The notes under the pieces were generated by a model, which worked only from the letters and a program-made list of their open reading frames with translations, was not told the DNA's origin and searched no databases. Of a stretch of DNA of 64,000 bases, positions 44,031-52,605 are shown piece after piece (position 1 is the first letter of the stretch; each line of letters opens with the position of its first letter). Both the position numbers and the translations under genes were made by a program. The DNA lies in the NCBI GenBank assembly GCA_029572955.1, contig JAKPQE010000036.1, positions 1 through 64,000 of the forward strand, read 5' to 3'. The DNA is from Pseudomonadota bacterium (GTDB taxonomy: Bacteria > Pseudomonadota > Alphaproteobacteria > Rhizobiales > JAKPQE01).

Positions 44031-45004
44031 CACGGCACCGTCCGCAGGCGGGGATCGGCGAGGCGATAGGCAAGGTCGGTCAGGAGATTGACCACGACCA
44101 CCATGGCCGCGGCGCAGAGCAGCACGCCGAGGACCGTCGGATAGTCGCGGCGCAGCAGCGACTCGAACGCCAGCCGGCCGAGCCCCGGCCAGTTGAAGAC
44201 GGTCTCGACGAGGAGCGCGCCGGACAGCAGATGGCCGAACTGCAGCCCGGCGACGGTCAGCACCGGCAGGGCGGCGTTGCGCAGGGCATGGCGAAACAGA
44301 ACCGTCCGTTCCGGGGCGCCTTTCGCCCGGACGACGCGGATGAAATCGGCGGCCAGCACCTCCCGCATCGCCGCCCCGGTGATCCGCGCGTATTGCGCGA
44401 GATGGACGAGCACCAGCGTGACCACCGGCAGGACCAGATGGCGGGCGACGTCGAGGGTGCGGGTGATCCATCCGGCGTCGCGCAGGCGCAGATCCGACAT
44501 TCCCTCCACCGGCAGGACCGGCAGGATCGAGGCGAAGAGGACGACGAGCATGATCCCGGTCCAGAAGACCGGCATCGCATGGCAGGCGGTGGTGAAGGCC
44601 GTGACCAGCGTCGGGACCGCACCGCCCCGGGCGCGGGCCGCCAGCACGCCGAGCGCCACCCCGACCACGAGCGCGACGATCTGGGCGCTGGCGACGAGCA
44701 GGACGGTCGGCCCGAGGCGGGCGGCGATCAGGCTGGAGACCGGCAGATTGAAATAGTGGGACATGCCGAGGTCGCCGCGGGCGATGTGGCCGAGATAGAT
44801 GGCGAGCTGGGTCGGCAGCGGCCGGTCGAGCCCGTAGTCGGCGCGGATCGCGGCAAGGACATCGGCCGTCGCACCGCCCATTTCGCCGGCGATGGCGGTC
44901 GCCGTATCGCCCGGCGCGAGACGGAGCAGGACGAAATTCACGACGACGACGCCGGCCACCAGAAAAAGGCCGTGCAGCAGTCGGCGCGCGATATAGCCCG
45001 TCAT
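44030..45004 (-). CDS. ABC transporter permease (OppB/DppB/NikB-type)
   Basis: MTGYIARRLLHGLFLVAGVVVVNFVLLRLAPGD... DFIRVVRAKGAPERTVLFRHALRNAALPVLTVAGLQFGHLLSGALLVETVFNWPGLG. Confidence 0.93.
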   Translation of the reverse strand: MTGYIARRLLHGLFLVAGVVVVNFVLLRLAPGDTATAIAGEMGGATADVLAAIRADYGLDRPLPTQLAIYLGHIARGDLGMSHYFNLPVSSLIAARLGPTVLLVASAQIVALVVGVALGVLAARARGGAVPTLVTAFTTACHAMPVFWTGIMLVVLFASILPVLPVEGMSDLRLRDAGWITRTLDVARHLVLPVVTLVLVHLAQYARITGAAMREVLAADFIRVVRAKGAPERTVLFRHALRNAALPVLTVAGLQFGHLLSGALLVETVFNWPGLGRLAFESLLRRDYPTVLGVLLCAAAMVVVVNLLTDLAYRLADPRLRTVP

Positions 45005-45081
45005 GTTGCCCCCGGGGACCGACCGGCGATCGTCTCGACTGCGCCCCCGGGGCAATCCCGGTCGCGGACCCGATGGCCGGA

Positions 45082-46650
45082 CTACTTGTCCTTTATCCAG
45101 TATAGCTCGTCCATCGGCGACAGGACGCCCCATATCGAGAGCGGCGGATTGCCGAGCCGCCTGTCATAGGCGGTGTGGAACGGCAAGAGGTTCAGCCAGT
45201 AGACGGGCAGATCGGTGGCGACGATCTGCTGGAATTCGGCATAGAGCTGCTTGCGCCGGGCCGGATCGAGTTCGACCGCCGCCGCTTCGAGCAGGGCATC
45301 GACCCGCGCGTCGGCATAGCTCTGCGTGTTCGACCAGACGACACCGGGCCGGATGTTGGAGGACAGGTAGGTGCGATGGACGCCGATCACCGGGTCGCCC
45401 CAGTTGAACACCGTGTCCATGGTCATTTCGAAGTCGTGGCCGGCGATCCGGCTGGCCCAGGTCGCCGTGTCGGGCGAGGTGCGGACGGTGACGTCGATAC
45501 CGATCTTCTTCAACTGGGACTTCAGGTATTCGGCGAGGTTCTTCTGCTGCTCGACCAGGCCGGGAACATAGTCGACGGTCAGTTGCAGGCCATCGCCGAG
45601 GCCGACCTCGGCGAGCAGTCCCCTCGCCTTGTCGAGGTCGAGGTCATAGGCCGGAACGGTCGGGTCGAAAAACGGACTGCCCTCGACGATCGGGCCACGC
45701 TGCGCCACCGACACGCCGTGATGCAGGGTGCCGACGATGTAGTCCCGGTCGATCGCGTAGGCGATGGCCTGGCGGACCCGGCGATCGGCCAGCTTCGGCG
45801 ATCGCGTGTTGAAGGCCAGCCAGTTGATCGGGCCAAGCGCGGCATAGCCGGCGTTCGTCACCGCGAGGCGGTCGACCTGCCGGAGCCGGCGTATCTCCTG
45901 CGATCCGGTCGCGAAGGGACGCAGATCGCCCTCGCCGCGCTCCATGGCGAGCAGCAGGGTCGACACGTCGGGGAGATAGCGGATGACGATCTCGTCGAGA
46001 TAGGGGCGCCCGGGCAGGAAGAAATTCTCGTACCGCTTCAGGATGATGTGCTCGCCGGGCTGAAATTCGGCGAGCCGGAACGGACCGGCGCCGACGGCCG
46101 CCACATTGGCCGGATGGGTTCTGAGGTCCTGGCCGTCGCCATAGACATGCTTCGGCAGGATCGGCGCCAATGCCGGGGATAGCGCCAGCAGCAGGGCCGG
46201 ATGCGGCCGGCCGAGGCGGATGACGGCGGTGCCGGGATCGGGCGTCTCGACCGCCTCGACCGGCGCGAACATCGACTTGAAGGGATGGTTGTCCCGGATC
46301 GCCAGGATCGAGAAGGCGACGTCCTCGGAAGTCACCGGCCGGCCGTCGTGAAAGGTGGCGCCGGCGACGAGCTTCAGCGTTACCGACAGGCCGTCGTCGG
46401 ACACCTGCCAGCTCTCGGCGAGATAGGGCTCGGGGTTCCATTCGGCGTCGTAGCGCAGGAGCGAGGCGAAGATCTGGGTGCTCGGGATCGCCACCGCAAC
46501 GCCGGACTGAAGCGCGCCATTCACATGACGCGGCACCTGGGTCGACAGGATGACGAGCGATCCGCCCGGCCTGCCGTCGGCGAGCGCCGGCGCGGCGGCA
46601 AGCACCAGGGCAAACGCCAGCCGAGCCAGAATCCGGCCAAATCGGTACAT
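45082..46650 (-). CDS. ABC transporter substrate-binding protein, family 5 (peptide/nickel-type)
   Basis: Signal peptide; ESWQVSDDGLSVTLKLVAGATFHDGRPVTSEDVAFSI; RVRQAIAYAIDRDYIV. Confidence 0.92.
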   Translation of the reverse strand: MYRFGRILARLAFALVLAAAPALADGRPGGSLVILSTQVPRHVNGALQSGVAVAIPSTQIFASLLRYDAEWNPEPYLAESWQVSDDGLSVTLKLVAGATFHDGRPVTSEDVAFSILAIRDNHPFKSMFAPVEAVETPDPGTAVIRLGRPHPALLLALSPALAPILPKHVYGDGQDLRTHPANVAAVGAGPFRLAEFQPGEHIILKRYENFFLPGRPYLDEIVIRYLPDVSTLLLAMERGEGDLRPFATGSQEIRRLRQVDRLAVTNAGYAALGPINWLAFNTRSPKLADRRVRQAIAYAIDRDYIVGTLHHGVSVAQRGPIVEGSPFFDPTVPAYDLDLDKARGLLAEVGLGDGLQLTVDYVPGLVEQQKNLAEYLKSQLKKIGIDVTVRTSPDTATWASRIAGHDFEMTMDTVFNWGDPVIGVHRTYLSSNIRPGVVWSNTQSYADARVDALLEAAAVELDPARRKQLYAEFQQIVATDLPVYWLNLLPFHTAYDRRLGNPPLSIWGVLSPMDELYWIKDK

Positions 46651-46725
46651 CGAACCCCTCCCCCGAGACCCCGGCCCTCGCGCCGGTCTTGCTGCCGGCG
46701 TCGTGCCTTGCCCTTTGCCCCGCGA

Positions 46726-48207
46726 TCACCTCGCCACGCCGGGCCGGCCATCCGGCACGGCGGCGCCTGCCGTTCTTTCGGCATAGCGCCGAAGGACGGC
46801 CTGACGCAACTCGCCACGGATGATCTTGCCGGTATCGGTGCGCGGAACGGCGTCGATCCGCACCAGCACGTCGGGCGCCTTGTCGCCGAGCAGCCCGGCG
46901 CAGCGGCTCAAGAGCGCGTGCTCGTCGAGCGGACCGCGGGCGACCACCCCGGCCCAGATCTCGACGCGGGCGGCGTCGGTCCGCATCTCGATGACGCCGG
47001 CATCGACCACCTCGTCGTGGCGCTTCAGCGCATCCTCGACCAGATGCGGCGAGACGATCGCACCGTCGCGATTGATCACCTCGATCGACTTGCCGACAAC
47101 CGCGACCAGACCGTCGCCGTGGACGGCGCCGACGTCGCCGGGGCGGAACCAGCCGTCGCCGCCGAGGATGGCGCGGTCGCGCGGCTCGGGCGCCACGAAC
47201 TCGCCGACCTTGTTGGTCCACAGGCGCAACTGCCCCTGCCGCCCGGCGGGCAGCACGGCGCCGTCCTCGTCGACCGCCTGCGCCCGCGCCCAGGGCGCGA
47301 GATAGCCGGCCGCGCCCTCGACATCGCCGAAGGTGCCGGCAAGGCCATAGGCGATGCCGCCGGTCTCGGTGGTGCCGTAGGCGAGCATCACATCGCTCGA
47401 CAGGGTGGCGCGCGCATCGGTGATCAGCTCTTTCGAGATGCGGCTGCCGCCGACGGTGACGCGGTGCAGGGTCGGGCAGGCCTCGAAACCGCCGAGCTGA
47501 TGGTCGACGATGTCGCGGAGCTGGCCGGGGAGCGCGATCAGATGGCCGACGCCGAACAGACGCACGAGATGCAACGTCTCTTCCGGATTGGGGGCAAAAC
47601 AGGCGAGGCCGCCGCTGATCAGGGCATGGAACAGGTGGAACGACCCGACGGTCGACACGCCCGCCACGCTCAGCGTGCGCCCGGCGCCGTTGGCCCACAC
47701 GACCCCGTCGAGCATGCGCCGCTCCAGCACCGCGGGCGTCAGGCCGACCGCCTTCGGCACGCCGGTCGTGCCGGAGGACAGCACGATCCGGGTATGCCGG
47801 TCCGCTGCGACGGGACGAAGTTCGCTCGGCGCCGCCGCGCGATCGCGGGCGAACCAGGCATCGTCGAGCGCGATCGTTCGGACGTCGACGAGCGGGGTGC
47901 CGAACCGGTCGAGGATCACCGCATCGGGCACCAGCCCGGACACGACGGCGCTATAGACGGTGTGCAGCGAGACCGAGGTGATGCCGCACCGTTCCAGGGC
48001 CAGGATCAGAACGAGGTGCTGGAACGGGTTGCGCACGTCGATGGCGACGAGCATCTGTGCCTCGAGCCCGAGCTCGCCGATCCGGCGCGCGGCGGCGTGG
48101 ATCGCGTCGGCCACCATGCCGTAGGTCGCGACTCCCCCCGTATAGGCGATCGCCGGCCTATGCGGACTCATGCGAGCATGATATAAGACATACGTATTGA
48201 GATTCAT
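46726..48207 (-). CDS. AMP-binding adenylate-forming ligase (acyl/aryl-CoA synthetase-like)
   Basis: TRIVLSSGTTGVPKAVGLTPAVL, AYGTTETGGIAYGLAG, GWFRPGDVGAVHGDGLVAVVGKSIEVINRDGAIVSPHLVEDALK, RTDTGKIIRGELR; alternative start 48171. Confidence 0.88.
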   Translation of the reverse strand: MNLNTYVLYHARMSPHRPAIAYTGGVATYGMVADAIHAAARRIGELGLEAQMLVAIDVRNPFQHLVLILALERCGITSVSLHTVYSAVVSGLVPDAVILDRFGTPLVDVRTIALDDAWFARDRAAAPSELRPVAADRHTRIVLSSGTTGVPKAVGLTPAVLERRMLDGVVWANGAGRTLSVAGVSTVGSFHLFHALISGGLACFAPNPEETLHLVRLFGVGHLIALPGQLRDIVDHQLGGFEACPTLHRVTVGGSRISKELITDARATLSSDVMLAYGTTETGGIAYGLAGTFGDVEGAAGYLAPWARAQAVDEDGAVLPAGRQGQLRLWTNKVGEFVAPEPRDRAILGGDGWFRPGDVGAVHGDGLVAVVGKSIEVINRDGAIVSPHLVEDALKRHDEVVDAGVIEMRTDAARVEIWAGVVARGPLDEHALLSRCAGLLGDKAPDVLVRIDAVPRTDTGKIIRGELRQAVLRRYAERTAGAAVPDGRPGVAR

Positions 48208-48235
48208 CGTCCCAACTCCGACGTTGTGCCTAAAT

Positions 48236-49147
48236 ATGAAGACATCCTTCGTCACTGCAACAAGTATCGGCACCATCGCCCTTACGAATTATTCGGCGGT
48301 GTATGAAGTAAAGGCCGAAGAAACAAACTGGAGCGGATTCTATATCGGCCTCAAGGCCGGGGCAACGTTTGGCGACGACGACTTCCAAATGGCTCGCACC
48401 GGCAGCGGGGGCGAAGATTTCGGCTTCAAATCGGGCGTTCCCCGATTTTCGCCGGCCGTTCCATTCTCCGCGGTCTCGAACAGCGGTCGCTTTTCCGCCT
48501 GGCCGGGGAGCGGGACCGTCAGCCAGAGCGTGTTCCTCGGCGGCCTCGCGGGCGGCTACAACTGGCAGCGCGGAAACCTCCTTTTCGGCCTCGAGATGGA
48601 CGGATCGCTGGCCGGCCGGGGCGACGGGGCGGTTTCCTGGGCGGCCCGGGAGAGCTTCGACGGCGGCAGCCTCACCGGCTCCGGCACGCGCATCAGTGCC
48701 GTCCAGCATTCCGCCAGGATCGACTGGCTCTACACGCTTCGGCCGCGCGTCGGCTTCACGATGGACAGGCTGCTCGTCTTCGGCACGGCCGGGCTCGCCG
48801 TCGGCCAGATGACGCTGGAGACGTCGGCGGCGGTCGACGAGCAGTACAACGATCCCGGCAAGGGCGGCGGTTCGCATACCGCCCGGAGCCGCTGGGCCGG
48901 CAGCAAGTCGTCGGTTCGGGCCGGCTATGTCGTCGGCGGCGGCATCGAATATGCCGTCGGCGACCATGTCTCCGTGGGTGTCGAGGGCCTCTATTTCGAT
49001 CTCGGCACCTCGAAGGCGACGGCAACCGGCGTCGGTTCCTATACGGCGAACGGCGGACCGGACACCGCAATGTCGGTCGAGCCCTACATGATCGAGCGGC
49101 AGGTCGAGGGAGGCATCGTCCGGGCCGGCGTCAACTGGCGTTTCTGA
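48236..49147 (+). CDS. Outer-membrane beta-barrel protein (porin/Omp25-like family)
   Basis: NWSGFYIGLKAGATFGDDDF, GGLAGGYNWQRGNLLFGLEMDGSLAG, terminal GVNWRF (C-terminal Phe). Confidence 0.82.
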   Translation: MKTSFVTATSIGTIALTNYSAVYEVKAEETNWSGFYIGLKAGATFGDDDFQMARTGSGGEDFGFKSGVPRFSPAVPFSAVSNSGRFSAWPGSGTVSQSVFLGGLAGGYNWQRGNLLFGLEMDGSLAGRGDGAVSWAARESFDGGSLTGSGTRISAVQHSARIDWLYTLRPRVGFTMDRLLVFGTAGLAVGQMTLETSAAVDEQYNDPGKGGGSHTARSRWAGSKSSVRAGYVVGGGIEYAVGDHVSVGVEGLYFDLGTSKATATGVGSYTANGGPDTAMSVEPYMIERQVEGGIVRAGVNWRF

Positions 49148-49322
49148 GCCCCGGTCGACCGGCCTTGGCCGCAGCCGCCGAGGTGTGAACGCCACCCCTC
49201 CCTGCCCGGCGCAGCCGAACGCGGGGTTTCGGTTGTTGCGGCCGACGGCCCCGGGAGGGCTTGCCTCGCCGGGCGTCACACAATCGACTTCTCCTTGGCC
49301 GTGCCGGCAGGCGCCGACGACA

Positions 49323-49691
49323 TCAATCGATGCGGCCCTGGTACGACGACGCGCAGTAGCGCCTGCTCCCCTCGGAGACATTGCCGAGCGCCACGGCGCA
49401 GGCGGTCGCGTCCTTCTGCAATTCTATGACCGCCGCACCCTCGTCGAGCACGACGAGATAGTGCCGGTGCGGCGTGTCGGCAGGCGGCGCATGGTCGAAG
49501 GGCTCGAATCGGGCGTTGCTCGGGTAGCAGCCGGAGTCGACGACGGACACGTCCGGCGCCAGGCGCAGGATCGCCTGGACACGCCCCATGCGCTCTTCGC
49601 AGGCCGGCCGGTCGTCGGTCTCGGCGAAGGAAACGGCCAGGCCGCTGCCGGTCTGCAGCGTCAGAAGAACCATCAAGACGGCACTTTCCAT
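49323..49691 (-). CDS. Small hypothetical (possibly exported) protein
   Basis: MESAVLMVLLTLQTGSGLAVSFAETDDRPACEERMGRVQAIL; four Cys. Confidence 0.55.
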   Translation of the reverse strand: MESAVLMVLLTLQTGSGLAVSFAETDDRPACEERMGRVQAILRLAPDVSVVDSGCYPSNARFEPFDHAPPADTPHRHYLVVLDEGAAVIELQKDATACAVALGNVSEGSRRYCASSYQGRID

Positions 49692-49761
49692 AGAGCCTCA
49701 CTTCCCGGCACGGCGTCATGCCGGTTTCGGTGGATCGGCGGCCGGCCGTCGTGGTGCGGGT

Positions 49762-50214
49762 TCACCAGGGGAGGCCGCCGGAGCGAAACGACACGCCGAC
49801 GAAAACGAAGGCGATCGAGAGCAGGGTCACCGCGGCGATGTGCAGGGCCATGTCGTTGAGCCGATCCGCGGTCAGGCGCGGCAGAACCCGCAGCTTGGCG
49901 TCGAGGGCGAGAGCGGCAGTGGCCAGGAGCAGCACCAGCTTGGCGAGCACCAGGTGAGCGATCGGGTCCGCTTCGGCGGGACGGAACCAGAGGCGGACAT
50001 CGGGAACCAGATCGACGGCCATCCAGATGCCGGTCGCGACCTGCACGAGGAGAGCCGGGATGCCGATCCGCTCGAAGCGGCCCTCGAAAGCCAGCAGCAT
50101 CTCGGGATCGGCAGCCTTCAGGACGCGCGGCAGAACGATCGTCGCAAGAACGACGTGGCCGCCCGTCCAGATCGTCGCGGCGAGAATGTGAAGGAACAGA
50201 AGGGCCTCGTGCAC
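49762..50214 (-). CDS. CopD-like four-helix membrane protein
   Basis: VHEALLFLHILAATIWTGGHVVLATIVLPRVL matches CopD/Hmm-like HxxxAxxWxGG; GTG start. Confidence 0.7.
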   Translation of the reverse strand: MHEALLFLHILAATIWTGGHVVLATIVLPRVLKAADPEMLLAFEGRFERIGIPALLVQVATGIWMAVDLVPDVRLWFRPAEADPIAHLVLAKLVLLLATAALALDAKLRVLPRLTADRLNDMALHIAAVTLLSIAFVFVGVSFRSGGLPW

Positions 50215-50234
50215 AGGCTCGCCTTTCCACCAAC

Positions 50235-50561
50235 CTACGCGGCTTCGCCGGCAGTCCTGTCGATGGTCTGCACCGTCTCGAATCCTTCGAAGACCGGATG
50301 GCCGAGCGTCATCGGTTCGGATCGGCCGGCATTGGCCGCGGAATGAGACTTGCGGAAGGCCTCGGACTCGGTCCAGTCGAGGAAATCGGTCTCGGTCGCC
50401 CAGAAGGTGTGCGAGGAATAGAGGATGTGATCCTCGCGCTCCGGACCCTTGAGCAGGCGGAACTCGATGAAGCCCGGCATGGTCGGCAGATCGCTCTGGC
50501 GGCCGAGCCAGACTGCCTCGAAAGCTTCGGCCTTGTCCTTTTTCACCTGGAAACGGTTCAT
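50235..50561 (-). CDS. Antibiotic biosynthesis monooxygenase-fold (ABM) protein, candidate IsdG-like heme monooxygenase
   Basis: MNRFQVKKDKAEAFEAVWLGRQSDLPTMPGFIEFRLLKGPEREDHILYSSHTFWATETDFLDWTESEAFRKSH; adjacent to hutX/hutW. Confidence 0.8.
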   Translation of the reverse strand: MNRFQVKKDKAEAFEAVWLGRQSDLPTMPGFIEFRLLKGPEREDHILYSSHTFWATETDFLDWTESEAFRKSHSAANAGRSEPMTLGHPVFEGFETVQTIDRTAGEAA

Positions 50562-50606
50562 TGCAAGATACACGGGTTTTCTCCCCTCGTTGGAATGGGT
50601 CACGGC

Positions 50607-51116
50607 TCAGTGGGCGGCCATGCGGGCACGCAGCGCCAGGTAATGCTCGATCTGCTCGGGGATGAGCTCGCGGTTCTCGCCACGTCCGAGATAGATCTTG
50701 AACATGCAGCCGCCGTCGCGGTTGTAGAACTGCACCGAATGGGTATCGCTCGAAAACAGCTTGCGCGAGACGAAGGCGATCGAGGCGCAATTGTCCGCCT
50801 TGAGGTGGCCGCCGATGGGCTTGCCGTGGAGATTGTAGAACCCGCGACCCATGCTGCCCTGCGGCACCGTTCCCTTGGCCTCGAGAATGACGTCGGGGGT
50901 ATTGACGAGGAACGTGACCTCGCCCCAGCCCGCGATAGCTGTCATGACGTCCTCGAAGCGGCTGCCCGAGATGGTCAGTGCCTCGCCGGCAGGCAGGCAG
51001 GCAACCACGTCGGCGGTGCTGACGCCATGGCGGGCGGCGATCTCCTCGAGAACGGCGCCCGGCGCCGCGGCTAGCGAGGCAGTGACTGCCTTCCGGGTTT
51101 GCACGGACAATGTCAT
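50607..51116 (-). CDS. hutX: Heme utilization cytosolic carrier protein HutX
   Basis: VLEEIAARHGVSTADVVACLPAGEA... GEVTFLVNTPDVILEAKGTVPQGSMGRGFYNLHGKPIGGHLKADNCASIAFVSRKLFSSDTHSVQFYN. Confidence 0.92.
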   Translation of the reverse strand: MTLSVQTRKAVTASLAAAPGAVLEEIAARHGVSTADVVACLPAGEALTISGSRFEDVMTAIAGWGEVTFLVNTPDVILEAKGTVPQGSMGRGFYNLHGKPIGGHLKADNCASIAFVSRKLFSSDTHSVQFYNRDGGCMFKIYLGRGENRELIPEQIEHYLALRARMAAH

Positions 51117-52537
51117 ACGGTCTCTCCTGTGGGTTTTGCCGTCGATAGGGTTCGGGCCGACGGAATGCCGGCGTCGATGTTGTGGTTGATCCATTCGATG
51201 AGGCGCTGGGTCATCGAGACCTGCCAGAAGCGGCCGGCGAGCGTCAGTTCGAGCCAGCCGTCGGACAGGCGCAGGAGACCGGCTCGGCGCCATTGCTCGA
51301 GCAGGGGCTGGATGGCGGCACCGATCGTCGCGCCGCCGATCTCGGCCAAGGCCGCGGTCGCCTGAGCGATGTCGAGCCGGCCGCTCTCCATGCCGCCCTT
51401 GATCGCATTGAGCAGGGTATGGTGCGGGGCCTGCGCCATGATGTGGGTGACCGGCGCCTCGCCGGCGGCGACGGTCGCGAGGTAGCGGCCGAGGTCGCGG
51501 TCCACCCGGTACGAGCGGCCGTCGAGAAAGCCGCCGGCCCCGGACCCGAAGGCAAGGCACGACGCCCCGGTCTTGACGAGCAGATTGTAGAGGTTCCGTT
51601 CGCGGGTCGTCCGGCGCCAGTGGCTGGTGGAAATGCCCTCCCACCGGTGCGCCGCCAGAACCTGTGAGCCGCGTTCGAAATAGCTGCCGAGACGGCCCGG
51701 CTCGACCGGTCGCGAGAACTTGCCGCGTTCCAGCGCCGGGATCAGCGGCGTGCCGGGGATGAGGTTGAGGGAATAGAGGTCGAGACCGTCGATCCCGGTC
51801 GCGGCGGCCATGCGGATATCCGCCTCGAGGTCGTCGAGCGACTGCTCCGGCAGGCCGTAGATGAGGTCGATGACGATCGCGGCCCGATCCCCGGCGACGA
51901 GACGCTCGAGAAACGAGACGATCTCGCGCCGCCCGGCCTTGCGGCCGAGCCGCCGACGCAGGCGTTCGTCGAAGGATTGCACGCCGATCGAGAACCGGTT
52001 GACCCCGGCGCCGAGACAGGCGGCCACCTTGTCGTCATCGAAGCCGTGGACCCGGCCCTCGACGGTGATCTCGCAGTCGCCGGCGAGCGGCAGGTATCTT
52101 GTCGCCGCCTCGATCATGCGGGCAAGGTCGCGCCCGGCAAGGGCGCTCGGCGTGCCGCCGCCGAAATAGACGGCGTGGACCGGACCGCTCGCCTGGCAGG
52201 GCGCATCGCGGTCACGCGCGAGATCGGCGACGACGGCGTCGGCATAGGCCGGGCCGTCGGAAGCGCGCCAGGGGTTCTGGTAGAAGCCGCAGAAAAGACA
52301 GTGATTTTCGCAGAACGGTACGTGGACGTAGGCAACGCTCTTGCCGTCACGCCGCGCCGTGCGCATCGCTGCCCATGTCGCGGGCCGGTCGCCGTCCGGA
52401 ACCGGACGCATGCCGAGGAACGGATGAACGGCGCGCTTGCCGGCGAACGCACCGGCAAGCGGGTCGTCGGTCTCGGTCGCGAAATAGGCCTCGATCGAGG
52501 CCGCTCCCGCCTCGTCGGTCCGACGCGCCTGATGCAT
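51113..52537 (-). CDS. hutW: Heme anaerobic degradation radical SAM methyltransferase ChuW/HutW
   Basis: YVHVPFCENHCLFCGFYQNPW (CxxxCxxC), VYFGGGTPSAL, NRFSIGVQSFDERLRRRLGRKAGR, C-terminal SMTQRLIEWI; 4-nt overlap with hutX. Confidence 0.92.
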   Translation of the reverse strand: MHQARRTDEAGAASIEAYFATETDDPLAGAFAGKRAVHPFLGMRPVPDGDRPATWAAMRTARRDGKSVAYVHVPFCENHCLFCGFYQNPWRASDGPAYADAVVADLARDRDAPCQASGPVHAVYFGGGTPSALAGRDLARMIEAATRYLPLAGDCEITVEGRVHGFDDDKVAACLGAGVNRFSIGVQSFDERLRRRLGRKAGRREIVSFLERLVAGDRAAIVIDLIYGLPEQSLDDLEADIRMAAATGIDGLDLYSLNLIPGTPLIPALERGKFSRPVEPGRLGSYFERGSQVLAAHRWEGISTSHWRRTTRERNLYNLLVKTGASCLAFGSGAGGFLDGRSYRVDRDLGRYLATVAAGEAPVTHIMAQAPHHTLLNAIKGGMESGRLDIAQATAALAEIGGATIGAAIQPLLEQWRRAGLLRLSDGWLELTLAGRFWQVSMTQRLIEWINHNIDAGIPSARTLSTAKPTGETV

Positions 52538-52605
52538 GGCATGCCCCTCCTTCTCGACGCGCGATGCGGCAAGGCGGCCGGGATTTTTCCGGCCGCCGCT
52601 CCGCG

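Noticed and set aside
46201-48186. 661-aa plus-strand ORF opposite the AMP ligase and binding protein
   Set aside because: Spans two real minus-strand genes; composition typical of shadow ORFs.
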